Assembly: GCA_963575745.1 (NCBI GenBank)
Contig: CAUYUJ010009535.1
Span: 247,567-289,066, forward strand
Source: Prorocentrum cordatum
Lineage: Eukaryota > Sar > Dinophyceae > Prorocentrales > Prorocentraceae
Direction of reading: 5' to 3'
Length of the DNA: 41,500 nt
Part shown: positions 36,369 through 41,500 of the stretch, in pieces
How positions within the stretch are numbered: position 1 is the first letter of the stretch
How the letters are laid out: every line of letters starts with the position of its first letter
The notes under the pieces: model-generated
The model's input: only the letters and a program-made list of their open reading frames with translations
Told to the model about the DNA's origin: nothing
Databases searched by the model: none
Made by a program: the position numbers and the translations under genes

Positions 36369-37365
36369 CAACGTGCTGCGAACGATGCGGAGGGGTACGG
36401 AATCCGAAGCCACCCCAGTGTATGAACCAGGATCAAAGAGGTAGAAGGGGGGTTCACGTACTTGATCCTGCCTGGGAGCCACATCTTGGAAAATGGCATG
36501 GAACCCTGCTCGCTTTTCTTGTGGGATGGCATAATCGGATTCCAACGAAACTGCTTGAGCTTCTTGCTGGCTGAGGTCACTCACCAGCTCGTGGCTGGGC
36601 AAGCGCACGCTTGCAACTCGACTTGCTGGGGCGTCCGTGCGCCATCTGCCAAATCCAGCCCGACGTTGCTCTAGCAATATCTGGGCTTCTTGCTCGTTCA
36701 ACTGGGCAGCTTCGGAGAATGAGCACTTAGAACCACCTGCAATAGAAAACTGCATGCCGATACTGATATGCTCCACAGGCCCCGTGACTTCAACCTCCAC
36801 ATCTCCAATGCCAAGAGGCCCACAACAAAGGATCTGGGGATGGGGTAGAGCAGGTGCAGACACTATAAGCATAAAACCACCAGGGTAGGCGTACTGTAGA
36901 GGCTCGACCAGATGTAATTTAGGTAAGACCTTATCCACAGTAACAGTTTCAGAGGGACCATTGTCTAGAATATACCCAACATCACACTTAACAAAATCAA
37001 ACGCAAGATGAGACGTGAGAGCCGAGCGGTGGGAAAACGACTGGCAACACGTGTGACATGTGTGTGAATGACCCTGAATGCGTCTGATATGCTGAACCCT
37101 GGAGTGATGGTTGCGAAGTATGTGTGTACGAAGTCCTCTAGCCTTGGCAAACGAAGTATGACACCACATATATACCCATGTACGATCCTGTTCACTTTCA
37201 AGTATACGCGTGGGATGCTGCGGATCATCCCATGCTGGAGGTACACCTGCACCGAGCAAGATAATGAAAATGTCTTGCACAGCTGTATGTGCCAAAACCT
37301 CACGCTGCAACTGTCTGACATGTGAAACTAGGGCGCTGCGAATGGTACGCTTCCAAACTGAAGGA
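36369..37365 (-). pseudogene. Second LINE: C2H2-like finger region and linker
   Basis: The minus strand is protein-like from VWKRTIRSALVSHVRQLQRE (about 37365) onward. Two finger-like units lie at 36996-37175. One is WVYMWCHTSFAKARGLRTHI then LRNHH, whose first Cys is Tyr. The other is CHTCCQSFSHRSALTSHL, with CX2CX12H but no second His. Paired C2H2 fingers after the polymerase are common in some LINEs and probably bind target DNA or RNA. A ~200-residue linker rich in Glu/Gln/Ser follows, leading into the methyltransferase-like domain. Confidence 0.55.
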
Positions 37366-39304
37366 GAGAGCGTCTTGCCTCCTGTTCCCAGGCGTGTAGG
37401 TCGTCAGCTGGAGATGGAAGCCGATGTAGGTGCGGCAAATGTAGGCGAAGCCATTCTATATCTTCCAAAATCGTGTGCGCCCAGGACTGGCGGCAATGCT
37501 GCAGACACGCACCTAGAAGAGCAAACAGGTGATGTGGGCCAGAAACGAGAAGCCCGCCAAAAAGCCTTAGCCTGCATGCCGAAAGAAGAGCCTCGAGTGG
37601 CGGACGACCAACTGCTGCCAGGACCGCTCGATTGTGTGCCGCAGATTCGTCACGTCGCGGTAGCTTGGCAATAGCCCTGTAATACATAAGCAGACCATCC
37701 TGGAGCCCCCGATGTTGAGCGACCGTGAGGGGCCCCCACGTGCTGGCCTGGAAGAGGCGACCCGAGCAGACCAGGGAGTCCAGGAGGACCATGGAAGCCG
37801 CAGGGGTGGGGCCTTGAACTCCAGCACGTTTGAAAACTCGGTACCGAAGGGCCTTCCAGGCGGGAAAACAGCTGTTTTGCCTATGGGCAAGCTCCGGCCC
37901 CATGGACCCAGTCATATCATGCATGGTACCCAAATGCACGTATTGCTGGACTCGATGTAGAGTAACGGTCCCCGAAGACTTAGTACATACCTGAATGTTG
38001 TCGCACGTGTCCTGGACAAGAACTCGTCTAGCATTGCGAGCTCCAGGGCCTCTGAAATGGAATAAGAACGCACACTTCCCAGGCCTACAGTTAACTCTGA
38101 GTCCGCGAATGTTGAAAGCCTCGATAACAGCGGCCGCCACGAAGGGAGCTTGGAACAACAGTGTCTTGGCAGGACCTGCGAAACTGAAATGGGCGTCGTC
38201 GAAAAATGCGCCCTCCATGGCGCGGCATGCGCGCGCGCTGCCGGCGTCGCCCTTGCCAGCGCAAGCCGCTAGTGAGGAGACAGAGTGCGTGGGTAGGCGA
38301 AACTCGACTCCAAATCCCACCAAATCCCAGTAGATTAGCTTGAGCTCGATGCATAACTTTAACCATGATAAAGATATAAACAATATCCCCTAGCATTTGC
38401 CCAGGACCAGAGCCCAAGTAAGAAAAAACAGCTCCTACCCCGTCAGGAACATAAAACAGGGCCCGTCATGCGCATCTGAAATCTGAGCCCGCCTCAAGGG
38501 AGAACCCCCAGCAGCTTCTAGGATAGGAGTCTGTTGCTTGATGAAGTCCCTTAGCTCCTGGGTGGCGTCTAGTGGTAGGCCGCGCGCGCATAATTGCTGT
38601 GAGAGGGGCTGATCATCACATGCCGTGCGGAAGACTAACTCTCTCACTGCCTTGTAAAAAGCTTGCGCTGCGTCAATGAAAAGGATGAGCACGCTGTGGC
38701 CTCTGGCAGCAGCCAGTTGTTGAAATGCTCGCAACTCAAGGGCAGAGAAATCCGTGCCTCTGCCTGGGAGACCGCCAAACTGCCGATCTCCTGCTGTGGC
38801 CAATAAATTCCCCACGACCTCTGATCGAGCGATTGCTCGAAACCTTTTACCTATCTGCGAAGACCCAAGGATAGAGCGGTAGTTACTAACCATGGAGGGG
38901 GCCCCAGCTTTGAATAAACTCCAATAGTACCATCCTTTCCATTGAACCGGTTCTCGGACCCGCACCGCGCTCTCGAACAGGAGAGGACGGAACAACTTCC
39001 CGATAGCAACCGAAAACTTCTTAAGAACCTCCCCCGTGATACCGTCTGGGCCAGCAGCGGAAGCCTTGGCGGCAGTAAAAGACTGCTGCGTAGAACATAA
39101 CGTTGGCAAATCGCCAAGCGATGTGCTGAGGTTGTGCGTGGCGTCCGTCGGTAACTCTGGGAGCGCAGACAAAAACCAGTGCATATCGCTCGCCGGAATG
39201 ACTGGTGCTGCTTCTTCGCCGCTGAAGTGCTGCAGCCACCTGTTGGCAACTTCTACATGTGTACGTAGCGGCTGGCCTGCTGGGCTAAAAAGAATAGGGG
39301 GGGG
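37328..39304 (-). pseudogene. Second LINE: reverse transcriptase in several frames
   Basis: The first frame (to 38435) has SAAGPDGITGEVLKKFS, NYRSILGSSQIGKRFRAI, FGGLPGRGTDFSALELRAFQ and motif A ILFIDAAQAFYKAV (Asp codon at 38672-38674). A second frame has motif B GSGPGQMLGDIVYIFI (about 38376-38417). A third frame has motif C AFFDDAHFSF (38195-38206 region), an F-x-D-D box. The thumb and linker continue to about 37370, where the frame changes again before the finger region. All three motifs are recognisable, so the ancestor was a working polymerase, but at least three frameshifts inactivate this copy. The GLPGRGTD…AL block and the long polymerase fit a LINE polymerase rather than a copia one. 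Confidence 0.72.
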
Positions 39305-39890
39305 GGCCTGGCACGTTGCTTTCTCCTCGAACAAGCTCCCATGGCCTTCAGCTTGGCGAAGGCCTCCTTGAAATCCTTCCTGGACCATGCCGAGGCAACC
39401 TGGGCGGCCAACTCTTCTGCATGTGCCTTGGCATCTGCAGCAACACTGATATTGACCAAGACAGCGTGGACCTCTAGCGCCATAACCCGAGCAGCCCCAC
39501 AGAGGCCGAAGAGCCTGATACAGTAATCCCAGCACCTCTGGAGCCCACAAGCGGTGAACCCAGGAAGGACCCATTGGTGTTCTTCTAGAGCATGCGGGGG
39601 GATCTCGCCCAAGAAGCTGCCACTGTGTCTCTCGTAGAGCCCGAAGAAGGCCACGCTGTCACTCGGGTCGCAAGCGTACCTAAACCTTTTGCTGCAGTGA
39701 TGCCCACGTCCGGGAAGACGCCCAAGATGATAACAAAGACCACCAGTGCAGGTCGCAGTAAGGTAGTAGTAGACGCACATATGGAGCCCCAAGAGTGCCA
39801 TAGTGAACCCATGGAGCGTTGCGAGAAGGTGAGGATGCCTGGTCGACGACACACCCATTCTCCACGTAGTGGAGCCGCCCAAGCGTAGAA
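39305..39890 (-). pseudogene. Second LINE: linker between endonuclease and polymerase
   Basis: The protein-like reading is in a third frame (RVMALEVHAVLVNISVAADA then KAHAEELAAQVASAWSRKDF, near 39350-39490), a helical Ala/Glu/Lys-rich linker. Frameshifts lie near 39300 and in the interval 39600-39890. Confidence 0.5.
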
Positions 39891-41282
39891 AAGAAGCGCC
39901 ACTTGCATGTTCAGGCATGCTTTGCTGGCAGAACGGAAGCTGCGTAGCTGTGCCGTGCGCTCATCCATGAGCTCCAGGGTGCGAGTAGTGATCCAGGATT
40001 GCCTTGGCTGCCTACCTCCTCGGGTCTTGCGAACTGGAAATGCGGCTTCGAGAGACGAACGTAGGTGAGATGTCCGGTGCTCGCAATGCTGCGAGGGCCC
40101 GATCGCAAAAGGCACTTGAGGACAGCCAGCCACGCTGTTCTCGAACATGCTGACTGCCTCCGGCCCTTGAAACTTGGCAGGATCGCACTTGACCTTGCGC
40201 GTGCTCTGCGCATTGATGGGCGGCTGCTTGCGCGGAGGGATCAGCTGAGCAGCAACCACTTGGTGGTCCACAGTAGAAATCGTGAGATCGACATCGGTGA
40301 CCACTTCTTGCTGCAAAACCTTGGAACCGAAGGAGCAAGCTATGTAGTCAATGCGACGTCCTCCGTATAGCCCATTGGATGTAGGAGGGAACCAAGTAGC
40401 AGCAGTAGCGGACCTGGGCTCCAGAAACGTAGCAGGTAACCAAAGGCGGGAGCCCCGTAAGAAATCGTGGAAAAGCCCCCCAGACTCGTTTTGCACTTCA
40501 GGGGCGATAGGGCCCACGAACTCTGATTGATCCGTACCCACTCTAGCATTAGCATCTAGAAGCCCGATAAGCTCGACTCCAGGTGTACGAAGCCCCTTGA
40601 CCAACTCCAAAAGACCCTGCCACCATATACGTCTATCAGCCACAGGGCATTTGCTGTGCGGAGCGTGAGCCACGAGAGCATCAACGGCAAAAGGCCCGCA
40701 CCGCAAAGCGACGCACAGGTACCGAGGAGCAGCAGCAAGAACTCTGCAGTGCTTAGCCTGAAGCTTGGAGCCTGGGCACACCTCTTCATTTATGTTGACC
40801 CAAAGGGAGCGCCCATGCATTTTGTTGGCGTCCGCCTCCGAATGAATAATATGATATGGCGCAGCGCTGGACACACCAGAGCGGGGAAATCTCGTCTCGA
40901 CAGTGCCCACAAGCCAAAACTTCTGGCGCGCAAAGGAAGTGCTGAGCTGCTTCATGCGACCTGACAGGTAGAGGCCTGCCGCTCTGAACTTGTTGGAAAT
41001 GCGTGCTTGTCGGGGGTCGAACGAGAGGGCGCTGGCGGCAGCCACCCACGGAGGATAAGAAACGCCAGCTTCAAACTCATCGGCGCTGCTATCCTTAGCA
41101 GAGAAATGGAGTAGTTGAGAGAGAGCATCCACCTTCCCTCTCGAAGACTCTTCAAACTCGGGCATGGCATCGCCGGCTGCTGGCGGGCACTGCGCCTGCA
41201 CACGCGGCGGCTCGAAGTGGTGACAGAGCCATGCGAGCTCCTGATGTTGAGAAAGACATGCTCGCCACGAGCAATCTGGCAC
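39891..41282 (-). CDS. Second LINE: EEP-family endonuclease
   Basis: The minus-strand frame is open from 41282 to 39585; its protein-like part ends near 39890. The endonuclease covers residues about 105-347 (40242-40970): FWLVGTVETRFP (Glu129), LIGLLDANARVGT (Asp243, Asn245), RRIDYIACS (Asp312) and STVDHQVVAAQL (Asp339-His340). The complete set of catalytic residues is present, unlike the other LINE in this window. It would nick the target to prime reverse transcription. About 100 residues precede it and link to an upstream RNase H piece. I treat 41282 as an arbitrary frame opening, because protein-like sequence continues upstream. Confidence 0.75.
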
Positions 41283-41283
41283 T

Positions 41284-41500
41284 GGTATACTGCCCTTGCC
41301 AGTGGATACTAGAGTAGCGATGGTGTCGCCAATTTCGTTTCAGGGACCTGATGAATGCCCTTCAACATGATGCCAGGAAACCGCATGAGCAAAGTAGCTG
41401 GAAACCTTGACCAGGCTGTCCAGGAGAGACCGTTGCTTAGCTAATGATCGCCCAAGAGCTCCTCCTCTAGCAATACGTAATACTTCAGAATTGTCACAGT
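41284..41500 (-). pseudogene. Second LINE: C-terminal part of an RNase H upstream of the endonuclease
   Basis: The minus strand reads SLAKQRSLLDSLVKVSSYFA, then HAVSWHHVEGHSSGP, stop, NEIGDTIATLV. The 'H.EGHSG.PWNE.AD..A' signature is the last block of RNase H. TGA (41340-41342) stands where Trp (TGG) is expected, and Asp of NEIGD would be the final catalytic acid. The rest of the RNase H lies beyond the window. Confidence 0.6.

Larger units (their letters stand above)
34900..41500 (-). mobile_element. Second LINE-type retrotransposon, minus strand, cut by the window edge, with methyltransferase-like domain
   Basis: Read from right to left the order is: C-terminal part of an RNase H (41284-41500), EEP endonuclease (about 40242-40970), reverse transcriptase (about 37370-39304), linker with C2H2-like fingers, methyltransferase-like domain (35600-36368) and a charged tail. 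It is not the same family as the element at 359-7639: the endonuclease and polymerase differ and RNase H comes first. A premature stop (41340-41342) and at least six frame changes show decay. The 5' end is beyond 41500. The 3' end is uncertain, placed near 34900 because protein-like sequence stops there; I found no tail or target duplication. Confidence 0.8.

Noticed and set aside
1-41500. tRNA, rRNA, spliced-leader genes or relict spliced-leader sequence
   Set aside because: I looked for cloverleaf-like blocks and the dinoflagellate spliced-leader word and saw none; a covariance-model search could still find diverged ones.

Overview
The window looks like a repeat-filled stretch of a large eukaryotic nuclear genome, most likely a dinoflagellate (Symbiodiniaceae-like). 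This is inferred from the kinds of retroelement present, the very low gene density, the long trinucleotide and GC-rich arrays, and decayed reading frames. I see no operons, ribosome binding sites or other prokaryotic features, and no tRNA or rRNA gene.

Layout. (1) 1-8371: one host gene on the minus strand, resembling an exostosin-type glycosyltransferase, broken twice. A full-length non-LTR retrotransposon on the plus strand (359-7639, A10 tail, 14-bp target duplication) sits inside a coding exon. A ~125-bp inverted-repeat element (7980-8104) sits further upstream in the same coding sequence. Taking out both insertions, each with one target copy, gives a reading frame that runs through both sites apart from one nonsense codon. 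(2) 8440-11200: a higher-order repeat of about three ~0.9-kb units. (3) 11212-13060: two GC-rich minisatellites that open with the same sequence. (4) 13066-21344: a complete Ty1/copia-type LTR retrotransposon on the minus strand, with 327-bp LTRs, a primer binding site, gag, protease, integrase, reverse transcriptase and RNase H. It has an extra block between protease and integrase: a pair of Cys/His-rich modules and a methyltransferase-like domain. (5) 21345-34900: dispersed CTTGGG-type repeats in both orientations, microsatellites, hairpins, a second small inverted-repeat element and stretches with no recognisable gene. (6) About 34900-41500: a second, different non-LTR retrotransposon on the minus strand, cut by the right edge of the window. 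Its order is RNase H, endonuclease, reverse transcriptase, C2H2-like finger, then a methyltransferase-like domain.

The strongest biological signal is that two retroelements of different classes (LTR/copia and LINE-like) carry what appears to be the same accessory domain. Both copies have a PPC loop, an E(H/Q)P motif, a (D)QC/HGC segment and a C-terminal TA..YP..(L/M)C.A(L/W)A signature. Capture of cytosine methyltransferases by dinoflagellate retrotransposons has been reported, so the general idea is not new. The homology of these two particular domains, and the Cys/His module pair next to one of them, deserve a direct test. All coding regions here carry frameshifts or stops, so none is shown to be functional.
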